This document shows, piece after piece, positions 1 to 8,329 of a DNA stretch of 64,000 bases. Origin of the DNA: Staphylococcus felis (lineage in GTDB: Bacteria > Bacillota > Bacilli > Staphylococcales > Staphylococcaceae); the NCBI RefSeq assembly GCF_003012915.1, contig NZ_CP027770.1:1798001-1862000 (forward strand), written 5' to 3'. Numbering within the stretch: the first letter of the stretch is position 1; the number at the start of each line of letters is the position of its first letter. Position numbers and translations under genes: made by a program. Under the pieces are notes generated by a model. That model ran no database searches, was not told where the DNA came from, and saw nothing but the letters and a program-made list of their open reading frames with translations.

Positions 1-25
1 TTTGCTTTTTATTATCTTTATCCAT
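1..25 (-). CDS. 5' end of an unidentified gene (partial)
   Basis: Only the first eight codons are in the window, reading MDKDNKKQ on the minus strand from an ATG at 25-23. The start is supported by a strong ribosome binding site (GGAGG on the minus strand, about 33-37). The residues are too few to identify the product. It lies downstream of, and in the same direction as, the lipoprotein gene, with a weak imperfect hairpin and a short T run between them (about 45-78), so it may or may not be co-transcribed. Confidence 0.45.
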
Positions 26-78
26 TAAATTTCCTCCAATCTCTCATTAAAAAGGGTAGGTGTGCTAACCTTAGTATA

Positions 79-576
79 TTATTGATTATCATTATTTATA
101 ATTTCAGAAACTCTATCATTGTATTCTTCTTGTGGTAGGCCATGAAAATCTTTTTGTATAGTAAGTTCCTCAATTTGTCTTTGAGCCTGTTCAGACATCC
201 CTTCAGTACTAAAATCAGTGGGAGGCATACTATTTAAATCAACGCTTTGTTTTTCGTTTTGTTGAACTTGGGTGTTTTGCTGAGGAACGTAATTTTGTGA
301 TGTTTGTTGTTGTGGTGGTTGATACTCATTATTTTGTGTTTGTTGTTGCGGTATCTCAACTGTTTGCTCTTGTGAATTAGGTTGTTCGTCTGATTGTTGC
401 TGCGGTTGGTTTACAACTTTTTTACGCTCTTGTTTTTCTTTCTCCTTCTCTTTATCGTTTTTCTTTGTTTTGGATTCTGTCTTTTTTTTAGGTTCTTCTT
501 TATTCACTTCCTCATCATTACCACATGCTGATAGAATAACTGTACTTGCTAATAAAACTCCAAATAGTTTTTTCAT
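79..576 (-). CDS. Lys/Gln-rich putative lipoprotein
   Basis: Encodes a 165-residue protein with a classical lipoprotein signal: MKK, a hydrophobic stretch, then the lipobox ILSAC with the modified cysteine at residue 18. It should therefore be lipid-anchored to the outer face of the membrane. The mature part starts with a strongly charged Lys/Glu linker (about 22-55), followed by a Gln/Pro-rich low-complexity stretch (about 56-110). A short, more ordinary C-terminal segment (about 115-165) looks helical and is probably the functional part. The start has a good RBS (AGGAGG). No enzymatic motif is visible and I do not recognise the family with certainty; similar small lipoproteins occur in staphylococci. 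Function unknown. Confidence 0.8.
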   Translation of the reverse strand: MKKLFGVLLASTVILSACGNDEEVNKEEPKKKTESKTKKNDKEKEKEKQERKKVVNQPQQQSDEQPNSQEQTVEIPQQQTQNNEYQPPQQQTSQNYVPQQNTQVQQNEKQSVDLNSMPPTDFSTEGMSEQAQRQIEELTIQKDFHGLPQEEYNDRVSEIINNDNQ

Positions 577-701
577 AATATTTATCCTCCTAAATATTTA
601 TATATAATCAATGACTCGAACTAAACTCTCCTTCACATTTTATTGATAAACTGCATCTTATAATATTTAATACTCTATAGTCCGAAACTTTATAAAACCT
701 T

Positions 702-739
702 AAAAAAACAGCAAGTTCATAAAAGTATGAGGACTTGCT
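702..739 (-). terminator. Intrinsic terminator of the 771-983 gene
   Basis: A hairpin at 710-739 pairs AGCAAGT plus TCATA with TATGA plus ACTTGCT, with a two-base bulge. On the minus strand it is followed by a run of seven T (702-708). It lies 30 bases beyond the stop of the small membrane protein gene. Confidence 0.75.
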
Positions 740-770
740 TAGGTTATAAAGATGGGTTATTAATGTACGA

Positions 771-983
771 TTACTTATCGTGTTTATCCTTTTGATCATA
801 TGAGGTGCGATCATTTTGTTTTAATACAACTTGAATGATAAATCCTCCAAGTATTCCTAATAATACACCTATAAAAGCGCCAGCGATAAGTGGCAAGTGA
901 AATACAGTTTGTAGGATGAAACCTATTATAATCGCAAAAATAATGATTAAAATTGATAATCGATTTTCTTTTAATGATTTCAT
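771..983 (-). CDS. Small two-TM membrane protein, unknown function
   Basis: A 70-residue protein with two predicted membrane helices (about residues 10-28 and 32-53), the second rich in glycine (GAFIGVLLGILGG), and a hydrophilic, charged C-terminal tail. The RBS (AGGAG) is well placed. It is monocistronic, with its own terminator downstream. I do not recognise a named family. It might be a small stress or envelope protein, but nothing in the sequence shows this. Confidence 0.7.
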   Translation of the reverse strand: MKSLKENRLSILIIIFAIIIGFILQTVFHLPLIAGAFIGVLLGILGGFIIQVVLKQNDRTSYDQKDKHDK

Positions 984-1069
984 GATTTATCAACTCCTAA
1001 CAAACATATTATATCATTAAATGTAATATTTTAAATCAACACTTTAACTTGTTATTGACTATTGTTCTA

Positions 1070-1098
1070 TTGACCTCTAATGTAAAATTTATTATGAT
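1070..1098 (+). promoter_or_regulatory. Promoter of nuc2
   Basis: A -35 box TTGACC (1070-1075) and a -10 box TATGAT (1093-1098) are separated by 17 bases. They sit 30 bases upstream of the thermonuclease start, a good match to a housekeeping promoter. Confidence 0.6.
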
Positions 1099-1128
1099 GT
1101 ATCAGTAAAATGATAAAAAGGTGAGCCA

Positions 1129-1635
1129 ATGAAAAGATTTACTACTGTTGTTATAGTTCTGACTGTAGCGTTAATCGTATTGATATTTCAATATATTAAC
1201 GGTAATGGTCCATTTAAAGTTGATGATCAAGTCATTGAAGAAGAAACATTTTTAGTCAAAAGAGTGATTGATGGAGATACCATTGTCATTGATAAAAATG
1301 GAGAAGATGAGAAAGTTCGTTTAATTGGTGTCGATACTCCAGAAACTGTAAAGCCGAATACGCCTGTGCAACCGTATGGAAAAGCAGCATCAGATTACAC
1401 CAAGAAACATTTAACGAACCAACACGTTAGATTAGAATATGATCGTGAGGAAAAGGATCGTTATGGTCGTACACTAGCATATGTTTGGCTAGGAAATGAC
1501 ATGTTTAATGTGATGTTGGCAGAAGAAGGTTTAGCACGTGCCAAATTTTACCCGCCAAATGATAAATATCGAATTTTAATAGAACAAGCACAAAAAAAAG
1601 CACAAAAACAGCAACTCAATATTTGGGAGCGTTAA
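1129..1635 (+). CDS. nuc2: Membrane-anchored thermonuclease (SNase family)
   Basis: Calcium-dependent nuclease of the staphylococcal nuclease family, expected to cut DNA and RNA outside the cell. The 168 residues begin with an uncleaved-looking signal anchor (about 4-23) and continue straight into one SNase domain. Catalytic residues are intact: IDGDT at 47-51 (calcium Asp), RLIGVDTPE at 64-72 (equivalents of R35, D40 and E43 of secreted Nuc) and R114 in RYGRT (R87). The N-terminal anchor, the length and the position match Nuc2, the surface-bound paralogue, rather than secreted Nuc1. It is monocistronic, with its own promoter and a strong terminator. Confidence 0.93.
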   Translation: MKRFTTVVIVLTVALIVLIFQYINGNGPFKVDDQVIEEETFLVKRVIDGDTIVIDKNGEDEKVRLIGVDTPETVKPNTPVQPYGKAASDYTKKHLTNQHVRLEYDREEKDRYGRTLAYVWLGNDMFNVMLAEEGLARAKFYPPNDKYRILIEQAQKKAQKQQLNIWER

Positions 1636-1670
1636 TTGTAGAATATAGTAAGAAAAAAGATGATAAAAAT

Positions 1671-1714
1671 AAAGCGACAACTTCTCTAATTGTTTTGAGA
1701 TTTTGTCGCTTTTA
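1671..1714. terminator. Bidirectional terminator, nuc2 / NERD-like gene
   Basis: A ten-base inverted repeat (1671-1680 with 1703-1712, AAAGCGACAA / TTGTCGCTTT) lies between two convergent genes. A-rich and T-rich flanks on both sides would allow it to work in both directions. Confidence 0.75.
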
Positions 1715-1733
1715 ATATATTGGTAACTTGCTA

Positions 1734-2591
1734 TCACTCATGTTTTAAAAATGAATTGACAATATAAGTTATATTTTGGCTCGAAAAGTTTGAACGAGAC
1801 GTTTTAATTAAATGATGAATCGCAGTGTTTAATGCATTTTTATTTCTGCAAATGGATACGTTTTCATCAGACTGAACATCACCTACAATGAGTTGAGTAT
1901 TCTCCTGGATGCAATATATATAACTTTTAGTAGTCATTGCAATATCCAAAGAGGATTCAAAATAGTCGTTTAAATACGTAATAGATTTCTTAGATATCAT
2001 CCATGGATCATACTTATCAAATTGAAATTGAATACCATTTTGGGTTACTTTTTCACTAAAGGTATAAGGAGTGGTCATATTTGTGTTGAATTGAGCATGG
2101 TAACGATTAGCTAAGTATTGAGCGATGGTTTTATCTACATCATCTTCTGTTTTAAAGGAGCGCCCTCCGTTAAAATGTAAAAAGGTTTTATTTCTTAAAG
2201 TTTTGATATCTATTAAAACAATTCCAATATTAGTTACAATAATGTAATCAAAATAATGAATATATGCGTATAAACTATTTTTTTTAGCGATTTGACTTGT
2301 AGCGATAATATGATATTCTTTAAGGTCTGAATCAAGCTTATAAGCATCTAAAATATCTATTAATTGTTGTTTAACTTTTCTTAAGTTGAAATGATATTCA
2401 GGATGATCATTGGGATGATTGGGCGAAGTCAATTGATGTTCATGTTGAATTCTAGATATTTTATTAATAAGCTGAGAGTGTGTATACTTCGCTACATCTA
2501 ATCTATTATGATAATATTTTATTCTAATAATAAAAAGAATTAGTATTAACGTAAAAACTGAAATTAATATCAATAACAAAGTTGTAGTCAA
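1734..2591 (-). CDS. Membrane-anchored NERD-like protein
   Basis: A 285-residue protein with one N-terminal membrane helix (about 3-23) and a cytoplasmic remainder. The core segment FDYIIVTNIGIVLIDIKTLRNKT (about residues 114-136, given here in part only as evidence) resembles the NERD (nuclease-related) domain: an Asp before the beta strands, the 'GIVLIDIK' strand with the E/D-x-K pair, and a preceding helical region. I use a TTG start at 2591 because a perfect GGGAGG RBS lies just upstream; a longer reading from 2612 would place the RBS inside the gene. NERD domains are thought to be nuclease-like, but activity has not been shown for most. Function here is inferred and unproven. Confidence 0.6.
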   Translation of the reverse strand: MTTTLLLILISVFTLILILFIIRIKYYHNRLDVAKYTHSQLINKISRIQHEHQLTSPNHPNDHPEYHFNLRKVKQQLIDILDAYKLDSDLKEYHIIATSQIAKKNSLYAYIHYFDYIIVTNIGIVLIDIKTLRNKTFLHFNGGRSFKTEDDVDKTIAQYLANRYHAQFNTNMTTPYTFSEKVTQNGIQFQFDKYDPWMISKKSITYLNDYFESSLDIAMTTKSYIYCIQENTQLIVGDVQSDENVSICRNKNALNTAIHHLIKTSRSNFSSQNITYIVNSFLKHE

Positions 2592-2934
2592 GTGAGTCCC
2601 TCCCTTATACAAGTATGCAAAAATTAGATTTATATATCAATTTTTGTGATTTTAAATTAAGTACTTAACTGTTATAAAAATATTGGCTATTCAATATATA
2701 CGTTTCCATTATATGGCAAAGTATTTATAAATCAACAAATATTATTTAAATAAAAATATATTTAGTGGCATATACTCATGGATAATGTTTTAATGAAAAG
2801 GGAAATAATATATTCTTATTTAAAAATATATATGATGTTCGATGAAAAAGTGAGAATATACAATGTTTATAAACGAAGGGAATAAAGAGGCAAGGCGGTT
2901 ACATAATCCCCTAGCCCCTATGAGCATTAAGATA
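2592..2934. other. AT-rich intergenic region without visible genes
   Basis: This is 343 bases between two minus-strand genes. It is very AT-rich in its first two thirds. A GC-richer patch (about 2886-2925, with runs of C) lies just beyond the stop of the SarA-family gene. I see no convincing ORF, tRNA or strong hairpin. It probably holds the promoter of the NERD-like gene. Confidence 0.4.
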
Positions 2935-3303
2935 TTAATTTGAGCCTAAAACATTTTTTTGAATGGAATCAAAGCTTTTAAGCAATTCAGCCATATTTTT
3001 TTCTTGTTCGTCATCAATAGTGATGAATACTTTTCGCTCATCTTCAGTTGATCGTTCTTTGCCAATAATATTTTTTTCAGTTAATGTAGTTAATGATTTA
3101 TGTATTTCCATTAGACTGAAATCAATCGATTGCTTAACTTTATGTAACGAGATGCGTCGACTATTTGTACTCTTAAGATGATATAAAAATAAAATGTCAT
3201 TGAGCTTGAGGCTATGTTGTTTTTTTAATTCGCTAATGATTTTTTTTCTATTAGATTCATAATAGAAAATAGATTCTACGTTCAGTACCTGTTTATTATC
3301 CAT
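2935..3303 (-). CDS. SarA/MarR-family transcriptional regulator
   Basis: A 122-residue, single-domain winged-helix protein. The segment after the recognition helix reads KERSTEDERKVFITI, the 'wing' motif (R-S-x-x-D-E-R) that typifies the staphylococcal SarA family and MarR relatives. The preceding helices (about 25-75) fit the family layout, and the length fits single-domain members such as SarA, SarR and SarX. The start at 3303 is chosen because AAGGAG lies seven bases upstream; the 12 extra residues possible upstream lack an RBS. I cannot assign it to a particular named Sar protein. Neighbours are the NERD-like gene downstream and a divergent cre-regulated gene, so local control is possible. 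Confidence 0.78.
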   Translation of the reverse strand: MDNKQVLNVESIFYYESNRKKIISELKKQHSLKLNDILFLYHLKSTNSRRISLHKVKQSIDFSLMEIHKSLTTLTEKNIIGKERSTEDERKVFITIDDEQEKNMAELLKSFDSIQKNVLGSN

Positions 3304-3684
3304 ATTTTCACTCCTTGTCGCTTTTTTTGTATACCACATCCATATTATATTAAATTTTTTATACTTTTGAAAGTGAAATTCTTAGAGTGGTACAAAAACA
3401 GTAAATTAATTTTAAAAATTCTAAACAAATCGAATATCATATGTAAAATTTTAACCCATTCTTAAACAGATGGCAATAAAAAATAAATATAATAAAATTA
3501 AAATAGAATTATAGTTGGATATTACTTATGAGAATTTTGATGTATATTTACATTCGATATGTATAGTAACCTTATAATATTGGTGCATTTTATAATTAGC
3601 TAGTAATTATTATAGCGGAATAGTTATTAAGAAAACATTAATATTTCTATAGTTAAATTTATCATAATTTTAGCTTTGAATGAA
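3304..3684. other. Long AT-rich divergent intergenic region
   Basis: About 380 bases upstream of both the SarA-family gene (minus) and the 3756 gene (plus), extremely AT-rich. Such long AT-rich upstream regions are common for SarA-type targets, but I see no specific operator here. No ORF or RNA gene is recognisable. Confidence 0.35.
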
Positions 3685-3713
3685 TTGAAAAAAAGAAGAA
3701 TATAAACTATAAT
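3685..3713 (+). promoter_or_regulatory. Promoter of the nucleotidyltransferase-like gene
   Basis: -35 TTGAAA (3685-3690), 17-base spacer, perfect -10 TATAAT (3708-3713). Transcription would begin near 3720, placing the cre site directly at or just after the start point. Confidence 0.65.
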
Positions 3714-3721
3714 ACCAATAT

Positions 3722-3736
3722 ATGTAAGCGTTTTCT
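3722..3736. promoter_or_regulatory. CcpA binding site (cre)
   Basis: ATGTAAGCGTTTTCT matches every defined position of the catabolite-responsive consensus WTGNAANCGNWNNCW. It starts nine bases after the -10 box and ends just before the RBS, the classic position for CcpA repression. Inferred from sequence only. Confidence 0.7.
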
Positions 3737-3755
3737 GAAATAAGGAGGTGATTGT

Positions 3756-4334
3756 GTGGATAAAAAACAAGTGTGTGAAAATATTGAATTTCTAGTAGAT
3801 ACATTGATTGAAAACGTACCGGATTACTTTAAATTTCATGGTGAAACTGCGACAGAATTATTTTTAAATGATAATTTGAAAATAGATACACCGATTGATA
3901 TTTGTGTGAATAGACGCCATATTGCCGAATTATTAGGAGTTATTCCAAAAAAATATGAAATTACTATGATTTATCAAAATGGTCGGAATCAACAATTAGA
4001 GTACATAAAGTTAAGTCAAGTTCATTCGCTTCAAGTCAAAAAAGAGGATGTACTTTTATTAAACATTGTTATTTATGATGTTGATAAAGATAATTGGTTG
4101 TTCAGGCTTAATCATGATATTCGTTTGCCAGAAAAACAAATCTACTTTCATTCAATAAAATGGGGTGTTGATTATATCAAGCCAGAGATTGTTTTGATGT
4201 ATGCTTTAAAGAAACCTTTAAACCCTAAGAATATTGAGTTTTATAGGCATTTGATTGATAAAATGAGTTATTTTCAATATGTAATATTAAAAACAGTAGT
4301 TGGTGAAGAAAGTTTAAATAAAATCATAAAATAA
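3756..4334 (+). CDS. Divergent nucleotidyltransferase-like protein
   Basis: A 192-residue protein starting at GTG (RBS AAGGAGGTG). The C-terminal part, with YIKPEIVLMYALKKPLNPKN (about 145-164), resembles the conserved 'APEvvLlyKak..RpKD' segment of aminoglycoside/lincosamide nucleotidyltransferase-like proteins. The N-terminal part has HGETATELFL, placed where the GG helix of this superfamily sits, and TPIDICV where the D-x-D strand is expected. The first Asp of that pair appears to be replaced by Pro, so catalysis is doubtful. Expression is probably carbon-source dependent through a perfect cre site in its promoter. The family assignment is by pattern only. It could be an inactive paralogue, or act on a different substrate. 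Confidence 0.45.
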   Translation: MDKKQVCENIEFLVDTLIENVPDYFKFHGETATELFLNDNLKIDTPIDICVNRRHIAELLGVIPKKYEITMIYQNGRNQQLEYIKLSQVHSLQVKKEDVLLLNIVIYDVDKDNWLFRLNHDIRLPEKQIYFHSIKWGVDYIKPEIVLMYALKKPLNPKNIEFYRHLIDKMSYFQYVILKTVVGEESLNKIIK

Positions 4335-4421
4335 AAGTGGGGTTGAGACATTATAATTTGGCGATCCGGGGAATTAATTGAGCGGTTCCCAAAGCAAGAT
4401 TTTGTCCCTACCTCACTTTTT
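4333..4421. terminator. Long imperfect hairpin, bidirectional terminator
   Basis: AAAAGTGGGGT at the left pairs with ACCTCACTTTTT at the right, and the pairing continues imperfectly inward (GAGACA with TGTCCC). It separates two convergent genes and has A/T runs on both sides. The long loop is reminiscent of staphylococcal intergenic repeat hairpins. Confidence 0.65.
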
Positions 4422-4423
4422 AA

Positions 4424-5776
4424 TTATTCTGCATAACAATGACTATAACAAGCTTTAACGGCCTTTTTTGCATCTGCATTCGAAATTCCAAACATCATTG
4501 AGATTTCAGAAGACCCTTGATTTATCATTTTTAAGTTGATATGTGCATTTGCTAAAGCATCTGTTATTTTATTTGCAGTTCCAACTACTGCACTCATACC
4601 TTCACCGACAATCATCAAAATAGCCAAGTCATGTTCGACATTTAATTCATCAATTTTACAATCTCTTCTAATTGCTTCTAACACGGCTTGTTCTTTTCCT
4701 TTTATTTGTGAACTTCTCATTATAATACTTATATTATCAATACCTGATGGCATATGATCAAAAGAAATATTATAATCTGCAAGTATTTTTAAGATTTTAA
4801 GTGTAAATCCGACTTGGCGATTCATCAAATATTTTTTGATATTAATACTTGTGAAGCCTTCATCACAACTTATACCCGTAATCACTTTTCTTGTATCAAT
4901 CTGACGGTCGTGTACTATAAATGTTCCTGGGTCACTTGGTCGGTTAGTATTTTTAATGACAACAGGAATACGATCGTGATATAGGGGTTGAAGTGCTTCA
5001 TCATGAAAGACACCAAAGCCTGCATATGATAATTCTCTCATTTCGCGATAAGTAATCTCATCGATAATTTCAGGTTGATTAATAACAGTCGGATTAGCTC
5101 GATATATACCTGAAACATCAGTGAAGTTCTCATATAAATCGGCATGAACACCACGAGCAATAATTGCACCTGTAATATCAGACCCACCGCGGGGAAATGT
5201 TACAATATGATTATCTTCTGAAAAACCAAAAAAGCCTGGTATGATTAATTTTTGATTGTATTCTGTTAAGTGATAAATCTTTTCATAGCTTGATTCTAAT
5301 ATTTGAGCATTACCAGGTTCATTGCTGACAATTAATCCTGCATCTTTAGGGGAGAGGTATTGTGTTGGAATGCCTTGTTTTTGATTGTAAGCCGCAATAA
5401 TTTGGGCATTAAAATTCTCCCCTGATGATTTCAATGCATCGAGTAAACGTTCAGGTTGATCTTTTAACGTTTCAATAAGATGTTCTAATGTTCTGTCAAT
5501 TTCTCCTAAAATATGATCATCCATATCGAGACCTTTTACAATATCATGAAAGCGGGATACAATTTCTAACTTTTTATTTTTATAATCTAAATGATTGATT
5601 ACTTTTTCATAGAGACGTATTAATAGATCGGTTGTCTTTATGTCTTTATCATGACGTTTACCAGGCGCAGATACAATGATGATACGCCTGTCTTTGTCGC
5701 TATTAACAATATCTAATACTTTTTTGATTTGAGATGCAGTAGATACCGAACTACCACCAAATTTTGAAACTTTCAT
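4424..5776 (-). CDS. Aspartate kinase
   Basis: Phosphorylates L-aspartate, the first step towards threonine, methionine, lysine and diaminopimelate. The 450 residues hold the N-terminal kinase motif KFGGSSVS (5-12), an amino-acid-kinase domain to about residue 290, and two C-terminal ACT-type regulatory domains (segments GFTSINIKK and LAILMIVGEGM), as in monofunctional aspartokinases. The start follows an AGAAAGG RBS. It is transcribed divergently from hom-thrC-thrB, and staphylococcal genomes usually annotate this locus as the threonine-branch aspartokinase (often called thrA). No second aspartokinase is found before asd, where lysC would be expected, so this enzyme may also serve the lysine/DAP branch. 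Feedback specificity cannot be read from the sequence. Confidence 0.92.
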   Translation of the reverse strand: MKVSKFGGSSVSTASQIKKVLDIVNSDKDRRIIIVSAPGKRHDKDIKTTDLLIRLYEKVINHLDYKNKKLEIVSRFHDIVKGLDMDDHILGEIDRTLEHLIETLKDQPERLLDALKSSGENFNAQIIAAYNQKQGIPTQYLSPKDAGLIVSNEPGNAQILESSYEKIYHLTEYNQKLIIPGFFGFSEDNHIVTFPRGGSDITGAIIARGVHADLYENFTDVSGIYRANPTVINQPEIIDEITYREMRELSYAGFGVFHDEALQPLYHDRIPVVIKNTNRPSDPGTFIVHDRQIDTRKVITGISCDEGFTSINIKKYLMNRQVGFTLKILKILADYNISFDHMPSGIDNISIIMRSSQIKGKEQAVLEAIRRDCKIDELNVEHDLAILMIVGEGMSAVVGTANKITDALANAHINLKMINQGSSEISMMFGISNADAKKAVKACYSHCYAE

Positions 5777-5813
5777 AAATTATGACAACCTTTCTGTAAA
5801 TGGAATATAGCTA

Positions 5814-5855
5814 TTCAGTTTTAACTGAAAAGATGGTAAGATAGAATCATCTTTT
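5814..5855. promoter_or_regulatory. Two adjacent inverted repeats between aspartokinase and hom
   Basis: The first repeat, TTCAGTT-TT-AACTGAA (5814-5829), lies between a plausible minus-strand -35 (TTTTCA) and -10 (TATATT) of the aspartokinase gene, where a repressor would block the polymerase. The second, AAAAGATG / CATCTTTT with a 12-base loop (5828-5855), overlaps it by two bases. A weak CodY-like motif with three mismatches follows at 5859-5873. The regulator is unknown. Confidence 0.4.
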
Positions 5856-5870
5856 CTAAATTTTTTGAAC

Positions 5871-5899
5871 TTTACAAACTTTGTGAATGAATTTATACT
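5871..5899 (+). promoter_or_regulatory. Promoter of hom-thrC-thrB
   Basis: -35 TTTACA (5871-5876), 17-base spacer, -10 TATACT (5894-5899), about 70 bases upstream of the hom start. No T-box or riboswitch structure is visible in the leader. Confidence 0.6.
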
Positions 5900-5969
5900 A
5901 AACCATATTTATATAGAATTCAATATGAGTTTCAATATTTTTAATAGATTTAATCGGAGGGATAGAACT

Positions 5970-7259
5970 ATGAAAGCACTCAATGTTGCATTATTGGGAT
6001 TAGGTACTGTAGGTTCGGGAGTAGTTAAAATTATAGAAGAGAACCATCAGCAAATTAAAGATACGATTCAAAAAGATATACAAATTAAACATATTCTAGT
6101 TAGAGATAAGACAAAAAAAAGACCGTTGAATATTTCAAAGTATCAATTGACAGAGGACATTGATGATATTTTAAACGATGATGATGTTGATATTGTAATC
6201 GAAGTGATGGGAGGAATTGAACCTACCGTAGATTGGCTAAAATCTGCCTTATCCCAAAAGAAACATGTCATTACCGCTAATAAAGATCTTTTAGCAGTGC
6301 ATTTAAGAGTTCTCGAAAATCTAGCTCAAAAAAATGAGGTAGCTCTTAAATATGAAGCGAGTGTGGCTGGGGGTATTCCAATTGTTAACGCTATTAATAA
6401 TGGTCTGAATGCTAATAACATTAGTGAGTTTATGGGTATCTTTAATGGCACATCTAATTTTATTTTAACTAAAATGAGTGAAGAGAAAACATCATATGAG
6501 TCTGCATTACAAGAAGCTCAAGATTTAGGATTTGCTGAAGCGGATCCTACAGATGATGTTGAAGGAATCGATGCAGCAAGAAAAGTTGTTATTACATCGT
6601 ATTTATCGTTTAATCAAGTTATCAAATTAAATGATGTTAAAACGAAAGGGATTAGCACTGTTACAATTGAAGACATAGAAGCTGCTAATGCTTTAGGATA
6701 TAAAATTAAATTAATTGGTAAAGGCTCATATCAAAAGAGTCAAGTTCAGGCGTCTGTACAACCTACACTTATTTCAAAACAACATCAATTAGCAGCTGTA
6801 GAGAATGAATATAATGCAATTTACGTTGTAGGGGATGCTGTTGGTGAAACAATGTTTTATGGAAAAGGTGCTGGAAGTTTAGCAACTGGTTCAGCGGTTG
6901 TAAGTGACTTGCTAAACGTATCATTGCAATTTGAATCTAATCTACACACATTGCCACCTCATTTTGAGTTGAAAACTGAAGAAACAAAGGAAATGATGGA
7001 TGATCAAGAAGTGGTTTCAATTCAAGAAAAGGAAAGTTTTTATATCGTTATAAATCATGAAAGTAGTTCAAATAAACAGATTGAAGCAGATTTGAAAAAA
7101 GCTTTACCATTTCATAAGTCGATTCAATTTCATGAAATAAAGAATGGACAATATGCAGTAGTAGTACAAGGCGTTGATCATAGAGAATCTCTAGAAACAC
7201 ATTTAGCAGCCTTAGATGATATTAAAGTACAAAAAATTTATCCAGTTGAAGGGGTTTAA
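5970..7259 (+). CDS. hom: Homoserine dehydrogenase
   Basis: NAD(P)H-dependent reduction of aspartate semialdehyde to homoserine, the branch point to threonine and methionine. The 429 residues start [19 protein letters not shown] with the Rossmann GxGxxG at 10-15, followed by the catalytic/dimerisation domain ([40 protein letters not shown]) and a C-terminal ACT-like domain of about 80 residues. I start at 5970 because GGAGG lies ten bases upstream; a longer in-frame reading from 5865 is the promoter region. First gene of the thr operon, with thrC five bases downstream. Confidence 0.95.
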   Translation: MKALNVALLGLGTVGSGVVKIIEENHQQIKDTIQKDIQIKHILVRDKTKKRPLNISKYQLTEDIDDILNDDDVDIVIEVMGGIEPTVDWLKSALSQKKHVITANKDLLAVHLRVLENLAQKNEVALKYEASVAGGIPIVNAINNGLNANNISEFMGIFNGTSNFILTKMSEEKTSYESALQEAQDLGFAEADPTDDVEGIDAARKVVITSYLSFNQVIKLNDVKTKGISTVTIEDIEAANALGYKIKLIGKGSYQKSQVQASVQPTLISKQHQLAAVENEYNAIYVVGDAVGETMFYGKGAGSLATGSAVVSDLLNVSLQFESNLHTLPPHFELKTEETKEMMDDQEVVSIQEKESFYIVINHESSSNKQIEADLKKALPFHKSIQFHEIKNGQYAVVVQGVDHRESLETHLAALDDIKVQKIYPVEGV

Positions 7260-7264
7260 ATGAT

Positions 7265-8329
7265 ATGAAGTTATGGAAAGGTTTAGTTGAGGAATATCAA
7301 AAATATTTACCAGTTAGTCAAGATACGCCTAATGTATCTTTAAATGAAGGACATACGCCACTTATTTATTGTCCAACTATGTCTAAAAAGCTTGGCATTG
7401 AATTATATGTAAAATACGAAGGTGCTAACCCAACAGGTTCTTTTAAAGACAGAGGAATGGTAATGGCAGTTACTAAGGCTAAAGAAGAGGGTAAAAAGAT
7501 TGTCATTTGTGCTTCAACAGGCAATACGTCCGCTTCAGCAGCTGCTTATGCTGCTCGTGCAGGGATGAAAGCAATTGTTGTGATTCCAGAAGGTAAGATT
7601 GCTTTAGGAAAACTGTCACAAGCCGTTATGTACGGCGCTGAAATTGTTTCAATTGAAGGGAACTTTGATGAAGCGTTAGAGATTGTTAAAGAAGTAGCTA
7701 AAGAAGGTGAAATTGAACTTGTCAACTCTGTGAATCCTTATCGCATCGAAGGTCAAAAGACGGGGGCTTTCGAAGTTGTTGAACAACTTGATGGGGAAGC
7801 GCCAGATGTTTTAGCGATTCCGGTTGGTAACGCAGGTAATATTACTGCTTATTGGAAAGGGTTTGAAGAATATCATGAGCAACATCAAAGTGGATTACCT
7901 CAAATGTTTGGATTTCAAGCGGAAGGGGCTTCACCTATTGTCCAAAATAAAATAGTGAAAAATCCTGAAACGATTGCAACAGCAATAAGAATTGGAAATC
8001 CTGCTAGCTGGACAAAAGCAGTAAATGCCATTGAAGCATCTAAAGGGCTAATTGATGCAGTTTCAGACGAAGAAATACTTGAAGCATATCAATTAATGAC
8101 ATCAAATGAAGGGATTTTTAGTGAACCAGCGAGTAACGCATCAATTGCTGGATTGATTAAATTGCATAAGTCGGGTCAACTCAAACAAGGTCAAAAAGTT
8201 GTAGCAGTATTGACTGGTAATGGTTTAAAAGATCCGGACACAGCTATCAGTATATTAAAAAATCCTATTCAAGCGTTACCTAATAATAAAGAAAGTATTA
8301 TTAAATATATTAAGGATGCATTGAAATGA
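7265..8329 (+). CDS. thrC: Threonine synthase
   Basis: PLP enzyme converting O-phosphohomoserine to threonine, the last step of the pathway. The 354-residue protein has the PLP-binding lysine at K61 in [13 protein letters not shown], the phosphate-cradling segments [17 protein letters not shown] and [12 protein letters not shown], and the C-terminal LTGNGLKDP motif of fold-type II enzymes. It is the short bacterial type without a long N-terminal extension. It starts six bases after the hom stop and its stop overlaps the thrB start by four bases (ATGA), so the genes are translationally coupled. Confidence 0.96.
   Translation: MKLWKGLVEEYQKYLPVSQDTPNVSLNEGHTPLIYCPTMSKKLGIELYVKYEGANPTGSFKDRGMVMAVTKAKEEGKKIVICASTGNTSASAAAYAARAGMKAIVVIPEGKIALGKLSQAVMYGAEIVSIEGNFDEALEIVKEVAKEGEIELVNSVNPYRIEGQKTGAFEVVEQLDGEAPDVLAIPVGNAGNITAYWKGFEEYHEQHQSGLPQMFGFQAEGASPIVQNKIVKNPETIATAIRIGNPASWTKAVNAIEASKGLIDAVSDEEILEAYQLMTSNEGIFSEPASNASIAGLIKLHKSGQLKQGQKVVAVLTGNGLKDPDTAISILKNPIQALPNNKESIIKYIKDALK

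Noticed and set aside
608-993. Two overlapping minus-strand open frames beside the small membrane protein gene
   Set aside because: They overlap the better-supported 70-residue membrane protein or its terminator, lack an RBS and have no recognisable composition.
5865-5969. N-terminal extension of homoserine dehydrogenase from a TTG at 5865
   Set aside because: It would translate the predicted promoter; the internal ATG at 5970 has a strong RBS and gives the family-typical N-terminus.
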